Shown here in pieces: positions 11,297 to 22,686 of a DNA stretch of 64,000 nt. A program made the translations under genes and the position numbers. The DNA is from Naematelia aurantialba (taxonomy: Eukaryota > Basidiomycota > Tremellomycetes > Tremellales > Naemateliaceae). The notes beneath the pieces were generated by a model. That model saw nothing but the letters and a program-made list of their open reading frames with translations, searched no databases and had not been told where the DNA came from. The stretch covers positions 124,001-188,000 of the forward strand of contig JAKFAO010000008.1 of NCBI GenBank assembly GCA_021527695.1, read 5' to 3'. Positions within the stretch are counted from its first letter, which is position 1. Each line of letters begins with the position of its first letter.

Positions 11297-13425
11297 CTGG
11301 AGCGCGTCCAAGAGACCGTGTTGCTCAACGAGCAGCTGGAACTGTATTGCATGATCACGAGTAACGCGACGCAAGGCTCCTGGGCAAAGCATGTACGTCG
11401 ATGGCGATGCTGGCACTTAGCCTGACGTCTATGTAGGCCACTCCCAGTGGAAAGATCCCAAGGCTCCGTTAGTATTCATCCTCGCACCGTCCGCACAACT
11501 GATCATCGATTTCGCTACTTTGTTCCTGGACAACTCTCGACGCCTGCCAATCCCGCGCTCATATACAGGTATCTGCACTCGTGGCGCGTTTCCAGACGGC
11601 CGCCAACAGGGACCAGGATGCTGCGCTCCGCGAGTCGCGTCGCACTTCGTTGAGTTCCCGGCGAGCCTCCAGTAACGTACCGTCAGGAACGTCCGCCTCG
11701 ACCTCGCCGGCTCCTCCGACACCCGCTTCTCTCCCCACGGAGCCTGCACCACCTAGGCAGGCTGCGGGTCCTGCACAGATCGACTCGAATATGAAAGCGC
11801 AAGGCGCAGGCGAGCAAGAGGGCAAGTCAGAGCTTGATGATGGCGTCCAGGAGAAGAAAGGAGTAGGACAACAGATCTCGGAGAAGGCTGAAGGCGTTAA
11901 GAATGCGGTGCTGTCTGGAGGAAAAGGCGCATCAACAGCGAACGAGGATATGGCAGCGTCTGCGCCTCCCCTTCCGCTTTCACCGAGCAAGCCAGTCTCT
12001 ACCGTCGCTCCCAATCCCACGTCGCCGTCCACCGTGACGCCTCAAAGGGCCCACAAGGACAACAGTGGAAGAAGGACGACTCCTAGCGCAACCAACAAGG
12101 AGAATACGAGCATATCCACCACCGGCTATCCCTCTTCAGCCTCTGGCGCTAAAGGTGTGCCTGCAGGAGATAAGACTCCTGTTCGCAAGGTCTCGGGAGG
12201 GAAGCTCGCCCAAAGGCCCGACTCATCTACGCATAATGAGGTGACGAACATGCCTGTGATAACAGATAGTGATGTTACAAGCAAGAAGAGCTCGCCTGTG
12301 CAAGCGAAACATACCCCCTCCAGCATCAAAGCCAAGACCAACCTGGCCCCGAAACCCAACATCGGCAGCGCCAAGCCGCTGATACCCTCCAAGACTGGCC
12401 CAGCTACGTCCCATCGAGAGCCGTCCCACTCCTCCTCTCACGCCACCGCTCCGCTCCGACCCCAGCTCACAGGGACTCCGTCAAAGCCTACGGCAAGTTC
12501 TTTGGCCAAGGCCCGCTCCCCTCCTGTCTCAACCTCCAGTACATCTTCGAATCGCCGTCAGAGCATGCCGCATAGTTCGGGTTCGAGCATCGATTCACCC
12601 GCAGGGGCAGGGTCTGGTCTGGGACGCTCTACGAGCGTCTTGGGCGGACGCGGACGGGTTGGGTCGATGAGCCCCTCCCCTTCGAGTGCGGGTATTGACG
12701 GCGGACTTCCCAAACGGACACCGTCGAGTTCTTCAAGGTTGTTGCAAGGTACAGCCGCGTCGCGAGCTCGAGCCGCGAGCAACGTCAACTCAACGCCGAG
12801 CAAGGCAACAGGCTCGCCAGGGAGTTCGATTGGCAAGGCCTCCGGGTCGAGACTGGTGCATTCATCTTCGGCCGGTGGGTCGACGAGTACGGGGCGAGAG
12901 GTCAAGGTGCATTCGTCTGGTGAGGCTGCTGCGGCATCGACCTCGGGGTCCTATTCGCTAGGCAGCAAAGCGCTGCCGCAGACGGGTCCAGTGGGCAGAT
13001 CCCCCATCGGAAGGATCGGGCTGGCCGGAGGTGTGCCCAAGCGAAATGTGGGCGGTCCAGCCAGTGGTCGAGTCACAGGCAAAGGTGCTGGGGAAGGCAG
13101 TGGATACAAGCTGGACGAGAAGGACAAGGAGAATGCAGAGACGCGTAGTCCGCCTGCTAACATGTCTCCTAATACGACAGAGCGGGAGTCTCGGGAGGGG
13201 AAAGCGGAACAGACCGATACGGCGCGCGGTGACCACGACGCGGGCAGGGTAGAGCTCGCCGACGAGATTTCTGGAACTGTCCACCGGGATCTGGAAACGA
13301 CCGGCGAGGCGACGATGCCCAGTGCCAGTGGGGCTGAGCATGTGGTTGAGCATGTGGCTGAGCACCAGCACCAGCGCGAGCAGAGTGGCGGGACTGAAGT
13401 GGGTGAGATTCCAGATCTGGAATGA
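11297..13425 (+). CDS. Unknown Ser/Pro/Ala-rich protein, 5' structure unresolved
   Basis: The main exon (about 11570-13425, ending in TGA after IPDLE) is open for more than 600 codons and encodes a disordered, Ser/Thr/Pro/Gly-rich protein with SP and TP motifs, for example RRASSNVPSGTSAS and GRSTSVLGGRGRVGSMSPSP. Upstream exons are suggested at 11297-11392, with a coiled-coil-like segment (LERVQETVLLNEQLELYCM) closed by a GTACGT donor, and at 11437 onward (ATPSGKIPRL). The join into VARFQTAANRDQDAALRESR is out of phase in my reading, so the start and the first introns are not settled. No known domain is recognised. It could be a scaffold or cytoskeletal regulator, but nothing in the sequence decides this. 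Confidence 0.6.
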
Positions 13426-15340
13426 GGGAAGGGTGTCGCATACGGTGTGGTTGAGGCGGCTGCGCGGTGGAGGATGTACATGTTGGGTCTCTGGCGTTGC
13501 AACCTGTGAGGGTGGACATGGTTTCACTGTACATATATGCATGGTAGTGACGAGCGTGGACTGCAGTGACCGACGTCCGGGTGCGGGGACTCTGCAATGG
13601 AGGTCGTCAGTGGACGGGGGTCGTGTGTGCGGTCGGCGTTCAGCCCAGCGGATTGAATCAGGCTACATACTTCGACGCCGTGGACGCCGTGGACGCTGTG
13701 GACGCAGTGAACGCCATGGACGCCAGACACAGCCGGAGCTCGGTGCTTGGGCCCGATCTCAGACGTCCAAAAGGACAAGTACGCGCCGATGATCGCCACC
13801 GGCATTCGCGTACCATTCAGATCCGGTGGCTGTACGTTGGCCGACTTGCGCCGTCGCCGAATTTCGCGGGCCCCGGAACTGCCGGACGTCGGTACTGCCG
13901 TGAGCTTGAGTATAGTGGTTGTCGTCGTCGCTGCCCGTGCCGTCGTCGTCGTCGTCTGAGTTGTCTTCGTGGTCGTGGTCGTGGTCGTAGTCGTCATCCT
14001 GGTCGCCGTGGTCGTCGTGGTCGTCGTTGCCGTTGTAGCTGCCGTTGTCGATGCCATTGAGGTTGCCGTTGTCGTTGCCGTTCTGGATGCCGTTGTCGAT
14101 GCCGATGCTTTCACGCCCGGCATGCTGCGACCGATCGAGATCGACTCGACGCTGCGCGTCCGCTGCGCCCGTGTTGCCGGCGGGCACGACCCACGACCCA
14201 CGACCCACGACCCACGAAGGTGGCAAAATCTAATCGCTCTTAGTGTATTTTAGGCAGTGCCGAGAAACCATCCCAGAGATCCGGGTCTGTTTTTCCGCGA
14301 GGCAGCGGGTCCGCGATCGGCGATCCACCAGTGGACCAGGCCGTAAGCGCAGTCGCACCGCCGCAGTCGCACCATACCCATACCCAGAGCCAGAGCCAGA
14401 GCCAGATCCAGACCCAGACCCACACTCACACCCACCCCCAGTGATCCTAGTCTAGGCGCCGGCTGGTAGCACCGTAGTTAGTCACCGGGGATCGCCACGT
14501 TACTGCAGTGGCGCTGGTGCGTTATCGCACGATTCGGTCACCGGATCGCAGTTGCAATAATCGGGAGTAATGGAAAAGGGTTCAGGCGGTGGCGCCCCTA
14601 GCGGATTTTCAGATGGGAAACAGGTACGCCAGGTTCCAGGCGTTATCAAGAGGTGCAGATATCCAGTTGGAAGACTGGCCGAAGGCGAAGCGGGCATCGT
14701 CGAGCGGCCCGGGCCGCAGACGCTGCTTTCTTCCGCGCAGTAAGTTTGGGGCTGCCGCAGACGCAGCGGAGATACAAGCGTTGACATGAGGCACATACGA
14801 TACAAACACGCGACGCGAGTCATGACACGGTGTGATGCTGTGTTGTGTGTTGTGTGATGTGTGATGTGTGCTGTGTGCTGTGTGATGCGTACGATGCGTA
14901 TGATGCAGTGATGCGTATGATGCGTATGATGCCACTGTGGTGCAACAGAGTCTCTGCACTGCGAGATGTGAGATCGCGGACCTAGCGAAAGGCACTCAAA
15001 CAAGGCGGAATATCTCCTCGCAGTCCATCTTCCCCCACCCACTCCCGTCCCATGTCCTCAACGTGCCTGTGTCCGTTCTCGGACTGCACGTTTGTATCGT
15101 GACATGTTCCTGTGGCGATATCCCTCGTTCTCTCGACTGTTCTCCTGTCTTGATCTGTCGTACTGCTGCTCTTTGGAGCGATCCCGCTCGCTGCGCAATC
15201 AACTTTCGACCGCATCTCGTTAGCAGGAGCAGCGCAGATCGATCGGATCGAGCCCCCGCTCCATCGCGCTGCTCGGCCCTGCGCGTGGCCGACGGCGCGG
15301 CTTGGAGAGAATACTTGGACCCTTTTGAGTCATCTTCCTA
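13426..15340. repeat. Simple-repeat belt
   Basis: Several repeat classes lie close together: a 9-base unit GTGGACGCC, about six copies, at 13677-13725; (GTC/GTG/GTT)-type triplets at 13915-14100; GACCCAC units at 14186-14218; (CCAGAG)/(CCAGAC) hexamers at 14380-14440; and GTGTGATG/GATGCGTAT repeats at 14825-14935. The open frames across it (Asp/Asn/His-rich, Thr-rich or Val-rich depending on frame) come from the triplets. No gene with supported splice structure was found, though a small unrecognised gene cannot be excluded. Confidence 0.65.
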
Positions 15341-18300
15341 GCGTCTGCTGGGTAAGTGGCGGGACTTGGCAGAACAATAGGTGAGGGATCAGCGTGATTC
15401 CGAGGGAACACCAAGCAGATGAATGCGGAAGCGAACAGTGTCGTCCGTCTGTCTGACTGGGGAGGGGCTCGGAGAATAGGAGTGGTCTTGCGTAGGTGCT
15501 TTGTTCCAGCTGGAGCGAGGAGAGTACGACAGGCCGGCCTCGGAGACGCCACGGGGGCGGCGGAGGTACATACATGCTCGAGGTAAAGCTCCTTGCTGGG
15601 CAGAGCGGTACCACGATGCACACCCCGTGCGTCAGAGTGGAAATCTGCCTGCCGAGCGAAGCGTGGCGAGGGTGCGTAACCGGGCATGACGTGCTCTCGT
15701 TCAAGGTTCCCAGAAGACGACCACGCTGCACCAGCAGGCGCGAGACGGAACAAAGGAAACAGCGCGCGCACGCTGGGAGATGCATAGCGCTGCATGCGCT
15801 CTTGTGTTTCTTTTTGTTCCCAGATTTGACGGATCTGCACGTCTGCCGATCAAGGGGAGGAACGGCAAGTAGGCGGTTCCGTAACGGCGAAGATGGCCGC
15901 GTAACGTGGGCCTCCCATCGTCCGAGGCTCGCTGTTTTTGGATGTCTTGCCGCTCGTGACGACCGAGGGGATCGTATCAAAGGGCCAACTAAAAGTCTAG
16001 GCTCTCTGTTTATGCTTTGCTGCTCCCCGGGCGCCTGACAAACGAGAACAGAAGGAACGGGGGTGGCGCCCAATAGATTAATATCCGGAAGCGATTGCAG
16101 GAAACTCTAAATTCACCGACACCCACCTCTTTTATTGCCTCTTTAGACCTGCGTTCCTCGTCTCCTTCCTTTGGCGCCCTCCCCTCCCTTTGACTCCTCT
16201 CCCCCTGGCTCCATGCCCCTCTCGGTCGGTGACCCCTTGTGACCATTTTGATTCAGGCACCCCCACAATCCCCGCGTCTGAACGGACCCTTTTCGATTTG
16301 CCAATTTCTGATCCCCCCGCCTCCTTGGCGTGTTCTCGTTGTTTTTCGCTCCCGGCGTCGTCATGGGGTTTTGGCCTGACGCGAACCGATAAGCATGCCC
16401 CGAACGACAGCGCAAGGCTGAAACGGCGGGATTGGGTCGTGGCGTTTGACGCCTCGTCCCAGTCTGCCCTTTTTTGCTTTCTCGCCGAGGCACCACAGCC
16501 CGTCTGCTGGAATCCGCCACCACTTCAATGCAGGCCCTGTTCCGCTCCTTGGTCTGGCCCTCTTGCTGCTGGGTCGAATTTCCTCGAGTCACTCGCTCTG
16601 TGCCGACCAGGGTGCAGAACAAGCAAGTGCGAGAATCATCTGATCGCCCTAACGCCACTCTGAAATCGTCCTATCCGACGTTACGGATCCCCGATCAAAG
16701 TATAAGGTTGGACCGGTTATTCCTTTACGGTAGCAAAGCCTAACACCTTTCCTCTGTCGCTGTCTGGCACACGCGCTGCGACAGACCCACAGACCCAGAC
16801 GCCGCTTCCGACAAGTTTGCTGGTTTGCAGATTTACGTCTCTGTCAGACGGCGATCATCAGGTTGGTCACCGTCCTCCACGCACTGCTTCCTCCTTTGGA
16901 ACCGCCGCGATCCCTTTGTCTGCCCTCGGAAATCGCCCTCCTTTCCATCTTCCACCCTCCGAGACGGCTTCGAGACGGTTAAAGAGTCCTTCCATCCATC
17001 CATCCATCCTTCCATCCTCCCTTCCTTCCTTCCTTCCTTTGTTCGACCCAAGCATCCCCGCCCTCCTTTCTTCCAACGCCAAACCCATTCATTGACGGCC
17101 AAGCCAGCTCCAGCTGCGATCGTTTTGTATCTTTGCTAGGCTCTCTTCCCTCTGTACAATCGCGTGTCGCATCGTGTGTCAATAGTCCCAAGGTTCGTCT
17201 CTTTCTGTGATCCCGCGCCCCCGATCACCTCGCCCGACACGTCTCGTGTCCTCGCAGCAGCGTCCTTCAGCGAGAAAGCAGGCTGACGGTGCATCAGAAC
17301 GCTGCCACTCTCCAGCATCTCTTCTCCGCAACATTGGTTCTCAGAGATACGTTGGCCCCCAGAACTGGTACGTCTCCTACGTCGCCATGAAAGTTGCGAC
17401 ACCTGGAGACCCCTGGCGGTCCCGGCACCATCACAACTTCTCAACCCTCATCATCCCTGCTTCTGGTGCAGTCTCTTCTGCTTGCTCCCCTTGCGTTCCG
17501 CATCCTCTCCCTCCACCGCTCGGCTCCCGCCGGGAGTGCCCACTGAGACATCTACCATATGCTTATTGGCTGACTTGCGTCACCGATCTAGTAATTGTCA
17601 CATCACTATCTCGAGATCCCCGATCGAAGAAGCCCGATCGACATTGCCATTGCCGCACCATCGGACAAAGGTGCCATCGCGATTTCCGCCAGCTGCCATC
17701 GAGCTTTTTCGGACAGGCTTTCAGGACCATCAAAATATAAAGTATTGTCCAGCGCATAGCTTGAATCTCAACAACGCCTTGCCGCAAGTTTGCAAGAAGT
17801 CTTCTGTACTTTTGCTACTGGTAAGTCAATCACCCACTGCATCCTGCTTCCACCACCGTTTGCGGGATATCCCTTGAGCACCTATCGATCCAAGCCCCGT
17901 GCTCCCTCAACTTTCTTGTTCTCTATGCGTGCCAAACCTTTCTATTTCGGGATGCTACTCCCACGAGGAGCGGTGAGGCAGTGAAAAGAAGTGGTGATCG
18001 ATGCGCTTTCCAGCCAGTCGCCGAATCCACATGGCACTTGCTGCTGCTTTCCAACGCAAGCACGCTAGATTGCTCCAAGTATGTGCGCTGATTCAGTTCC
18101 ATAGCCGAGTACGTTCCTGCGGGATCACGGCACGTCTGAGTGAGTGAATGAACCGGTCCCGTCCACGTGGAGCAGACGTTCCGCTGGAAAGCGAGACCTC
18201 TGTGGACAATAAAGACACGGTTCCCGCTGATTCCCATCTACAGTCTTCTTTGTGGAATCCCCCCCCCTCATCAGCGCTCGCGCCGTCCTGTGCCACGGCC

Positions 18301-19541
18301 AGTAGCATCCGGTCCCTGATCTTTGACAGTGATCGCTAGGCACCGAATTGAGCGGTGAGTTTTTGGTCTCTCCCTGCGGTCATCTCCGTTCCGGATAATC
18401 CGGCCTCGTCTTCTTTCTTTTGTTTCTTGTTTGCTCTGCTTGTCCAATGGTTGTCTCGTGATATCTCACATGGTCCCACGCCTTCCTCATTCTCCATACC
18501 TCTTGTTTAGTCTGATTCTTGGTGGATATTGTGGGTTTGGACAGAGGAGTTGGTGGCGTACCCGCTGCGCCATCCTGAATGGAGAGTCTAAATCCCTCGT
18601 GGCTCTGGCCCCAGGGTCAGGAATTTGTATCCCTGGCCCTGCTCTCCTTTCAATCTCCCTCGGCGGCCCAGGCGCGTGACTTTTTTTGTTGGCGGCCCTT
18701 GGGTCCCAGGAATTGGGCGCATCGGCAGAGGCGATAATGCTCATCGTGTCATTCCCTTTCTTTGATCCCCCCCTCTGTTCAGGGAGGGTCCCTTTTTGTC
18801 CCGTCTTCTCTTCCTACGCCCCTTGCTCGTTGTTTTGCGACGCCCCCCCTCGTCGCTGCTGCTGCGCCAAATTACCCCTGTGGACCTAGTCTATCAACTC
18901 CCCCCTATCTTGCATCCTTTTGGCCTCCCCGTCTCTCTCCCCCCCTTCCCCCCCCCGGGTGTAATGTAATCCGGTTCGTCATAGCACAATCGATCCTCCA
19001 CTTGATTCCAACACCCATCCCATTTACTACAGTCTTCTCTCCCATCCTCTCCTTTTCTTTCAACTTCAACAAGTTTCTCAACCTCGCTTTGGCCAAACGT
19101 TTTAACCATCCCCATTCCCCCGAGGTTCATCCCAAACTAGGTTTTGGACAGACCTCGTTTGCCCGAAGATCCGAACCGAAGATTTTTCGCTTCCGCCGCC
19201 CGCATTCTCGCCCTCTCCTTGCTCCCTCCTCTTCCGTCCTTCGTCGGCTTTTACTACGGTCTCGAACCCTCGTGTACACATTTGCTCTCCCTGTGTTGTC
19301 TTGTCCTCGCACCTCGTTACGCCGGTTTTCCCGCAGTGTTGCACGTGGACGGCCGCAAAAACTGCAAAGGTCCGAACGCTGATACTTGTTGCTTCCCTTC
19401 ATCTGGCCTGCCTGTTAAAACTATCGTCCATGATCCGCCCCGCACATCAGTAGTCAATCGAATCATCTTGACCATCCTCTCTTCGCATTGATTACCCCTT
19501 CGCCGTCTTTATCTATCTCGACATCGCACTTTCAACTCGCC
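15341..19541 (+). promoter_or_regulatory. Long gene-free upstream region / probable leader of the WOPR gene
   Basis: About 4.2 kb without a recognisable gene. From roughly 16140 to 19540 the top strand is markedly pyrimidine-rich (CTTTCC, CATCCATC and C-run tracts, e.g. 16984-17040 and 18935-18960). Consensus splice donors occur at 17821 (GTAAGT) and 18355 (GTGAGT), suggesting 5'-UTR introns. Many short upstream ORFs exist. A long regulatory region and long 5' UTR are known for WOR1 in Candida. Assigning this region to the WOPR gene is inference from position and strand. Confidence 0.5.
16982..17042. repeat. CCAT/CCTT tetranucleotide repeats
   Basis: Consecutive CATC and CTTC tetramers (CCATCCATCCATCCATCCTT and similar) inside the pyrimidine-rich upstream region. 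Confidence 0.8.
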
Positions 19542-21648
19542 ATGTCGGATCAGATGGCAATGTTGCCTTCGGCACCTCTTCCGAGCCTTGATCCACCGTT
19601 CCGCGGGTACATCGAGACCACCTTTGATGCGCTGCTCGTCTTTGAGGCGGCCCGGCGGGGCATGATCCCGCGCGTAACGCGGCGTCTCATCGAGCGCGAG
19701 CGAGGCATGGTCCAGAGTGGTGCTGTCTTTGTATTTGATGAGCACGAGAGTGGGATCAAGCGCTGGACTGATGGTCTCATCTGGTCTCCATCTCGTATTC
19801 TTGGCAATTTTCTGGTGAGCATTTTCACCTTGTTGCTTTGCTTCAGCTCATGATCAGGTATACCGCGAGACCGACAAGAAGACTGGCAATCCCCCGACAC
19901 CCATCTCCAATCACCCCTCGTCGTCATCACCCTCCGACTTGCCTATGGTCATGTCCCATCAACTACCGCAGTATGGCGAGTCGAGCCAGATGGGCCGCCA
20001 TACACCACCTCATCCGCTTGATCCTCCTCCGGTGCTTGGTGCGGGTGCGCTCCATCGCCCTCGGAGCTCGAGCGACGGGGGGAATATGGATCGTCAGCGA
20101 GAGAGACAGCTTGTGGGCAGTTTGACCAACAGCTACAAGTTTAAGGATCGCGGACTGGTGAAGAAGGTACGTCAACCCCGTCTCCACCGCAATCATAGAT
20201 TCAACTACGTGCACTTTTCCATGTTCCTCTTTCACCCCTCGTCCTATCCCGAGCCTCTGCCTCCTTTATTCCTTTCACGGTGTCTTGATTTGTCTCGTCA
20301 TGTTTTCGTCCATCCTGCTGATGTGGCGCTGACATCTCAGACAATGTCGGTGACTGTCAACGGCTTTGCTCAGCACATGATATCGTACTACACGGTCGAG
20401 GACGTCCTAGCCGGCAAGCTACGCACCCCGTCGACCATCCCCGAGTTGTCCGCGCTGGAGATCTCACCAGAGTATCTCCACAAGTCCAATTTTCGCTTCC
20501 CGCCCATGGTTGAAATTGGCCCAGATGGGATCCCGCGGTACAGGTGAGCGGCTTTCCTCTCCCCGCTCCTTTCTGCTTCCTTCTGTATGCCGTATGCCCT
20601 CCTCCCCTGTTCCTGTATGACCTTGTGCCATTGCAGCTACCTCTCGTTCCATTGCTATCATCGCCACTGCTACCATGCCATCTTCTCCGCCGACCTTCTA
20701 CCTCCTATACCGCCGCTACTGTCACCCCTCTCTGCTCCACCGACCATGCTGACTAGCCCAAGGGGCGAGCCGGAGGAACCCATGTCCCCGACGTCGCCGA
20801 CGAGTGGCTTATCGATGGGCTCTTTCCCGACTTCCTACGACGCGCCAATTGACTCGTACGGGAGCCATCCGCAATTGCGGTTGACCGACTCATCTGCCAG
20901 CTCGCAGTCGCGCAACCGTTCAGTGACGGTTCCCATGCCAATTCCAGTTCCTCTCTCATCGTCAGGTGGACAGACGTACTTTGCTCCGGGCAGCGCCGGT
21001 AGCGGCTACTACGAGGCCCCACCGATCATGCGGCCAGACAGCACATCGTCGTCGGGCATGCGGCCAGGCTCAAGTTCGAGACGGTATGAGCCTTACGCAC
21101 CGACCAGTCCGCGCGGAGCGCACTTGCAGGTGCAGTCGCAGCGGCGGCCGTCGCAGCCCATTGCGATTCCATCAGGCAACGACGGATATTACGCACATCA
21201 GCATCATACCCAGCACCACCATCCCGCATCATACGATGTCAAGCCGGACATTTCCGGATCATCCCCCGGTCTGTTCCATTACCAACCGCCCCAGACGGCA
21301 CCATCAACATTCGCGAGCTTTTACCCTCATGGCACCCATGCGTCGCACCAACAAGTGCCGCCGCATGCGGCCCAGCCGTCTCAGCAGTACGCCGCATGGC
21401 AGCAGCCGCCGCCATCTGCTAGTGGGCGGATGATGCCGCGTGAGTATGCGCCACCAGGCAGTGCGGGCGGGAGCAGCGGCAGCGGTGGGAGCGTGCCGCC
21501 GGTTTCCACGGGATCAGGAGCGCCGTTGGGGGCTTCACATTCGCAGGCGCCCGGGTCGGCGGGACTGGCTGATTCAGCGTGGGCGGGAGCGCCGGGCATC
21601 GGCGGCTGGGAAGGGCAGGGTCCAGCATACGAGACGTGGCGAACATAG
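19542..21648 (+). CDS. WOPR-domain transcriptional regulator (Gti1/Pac2/Wor1 family)
   Basis: Sequence-specific DNA-binding regulator. Family members control morphological switching, conidiation, virulence or nutrient responses. Exons 19542-19814, 19858-20166, 20341-20543 and 20757-21648 sum to 1677 nt (558 aa). The first WOPR half reads FRGYIETTFDALLVFEAARR, GAVFVFDEHESGIKRWTDG and WSPSRILGNFLVYRE. A Pro/Ser-rich linker (~100 aa) separates it from the second half (LTNSYKFKDRGLVKKT, ISYYTVEDVLAGKLRTPS). KRWT fits the conserved PKA-type site. The C-terminal half is low-complexity, rich in His, Gln, Ser, Pro and Gly, as usual in Wor1-type proteins. I cannot tell Gti1 from Pac2 or Wor1 by eye. 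Promoter and leader appear very long (see upstream entry). Confidence 0.94.
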
Positions 21649-22686
21649 GAGGAGAGGAGGTTATCGACTCGGGCGACTCGGGACACCCGGGAGACGCGAC
21701 ATCGGTCGTCGGTCGACCTGAACGAGGCTGGAACCGAGATGGGTTCTCGCACCAGCACCCATTGAGTAGCCCCACCAACAGCCCTCGATGGCTGCGAGCT
21801 GCGGATCGCTCGCCCGGCTCGCCGCGTGCGGCGCGTGTCTGTCTCGGCTACGGATTGGATCAGATACGGTTTTGGGTTTTGGGTTTCGAATCAATGTATC
21901 TCAAGTGACTCGACTGTGACTGTGGGTTGGGGTTAGGGTTGGGGTTGGGTTGGGGTTGGGAGTTGGTGTGGTGACGGTGGCGGTGTAGGTGTTGATGGGT
22001 ATGGGGAAAGTGATGGCGACGGCGAAAGTGACGGTGACGGCAAAGCGACGGCGATGGCAAAGTGACAATGACGGTGACGGTGACGGTGGGAGCGCAGTTG
22101 TCAAGGTGATGCTGCTTTCCACTAGCGTTTCCTGCATTATGCATAACCGCCACCCACTCGTCCTGTTTACGCCAAAGACGGTCACGGCGGCGGCGGCGAC
22201 GGCGAAGGCGGGTTGGCCTCGGTGCGGAGGTATCTTTTGCAGATCTATCAATGCATGTATTCGTGACGCGTGGCACATGCTCAACCCTACTTGACGAGAT
22301 TTGCAGCTGATCGTGCACGCCGTCCTCACATGGCACCTGACACCTCCACCCTCCGCCTCCACCTCCGGCGTCTACAAGTCCTACAATCTACGACTTGGTT
22401 GCCTCGCCGGAATATACGTACCCTCCCGCTCGAGCCATCGCACCTCCTTTCCCCCCCCCCCCCCCAATCGCACTTACTCCCCCCCCCAAGCTCCTGCTCA
22501 CATGCCCACAGGTCTGGCATTACGCCGATACCGGCGCCGAAGATGATACCGACGTCCGTACAGTTTTGGATTTTGAATTTGATTATTGCCGATTTGAGTT
22601 TCGATTTTATCTCCTCCCTCCCGCTCATGACCCATGCAAACCATGCAAACCATGAAAATGCAGGCCATGCAGGCCACCCTCATGGC
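21649..22686. other. Convergent intergenic region with repeats, WOPR gene / SQOR
   Basis: About 1 kb between two 3' ends. It contains a degenerate telomere-like tract (21922-21966), GACGGTGACGG-type repeats (22005-22090), C-runs near 22450 and 22485, and ATGCAAACC/ATGCAGGCC units (22625-22680). No coding exon is supported. Confidence 0.5.
21922..21966. repeat. Degenerate telomere-like tract (GGGTTGGGGTTAGGGTT)
   Basis: Runs of GGGTT/GGGGTT with one exact TTAGGG lie in the gap after the WOPR gene. They resemble an interstitial telomere-type repeat but are imperfect and only about 45 bases long. Confidence 0.55.

Noticed and set aside
13524..14226. Minus-strand Thr-rich and Asp/Asn/His-rich long frames
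   Set aside because: The composition is produced by triplet repeats in every frame. No start context, splice structure or family motif supports a gene.
15330..16073. 247-codon minus-strand frame
   Set aside because: No domain, no signal or membrane pattern, biased composition, and no neighbouring exons. Kept as non-coding.
18762..19382. 206-codon plus-strand frame in the WOPR upstream region
   Set aside because: Pro/Ser/Leu/Phe-rich translation of C/T tracts. More likely leader or promoter DNA.
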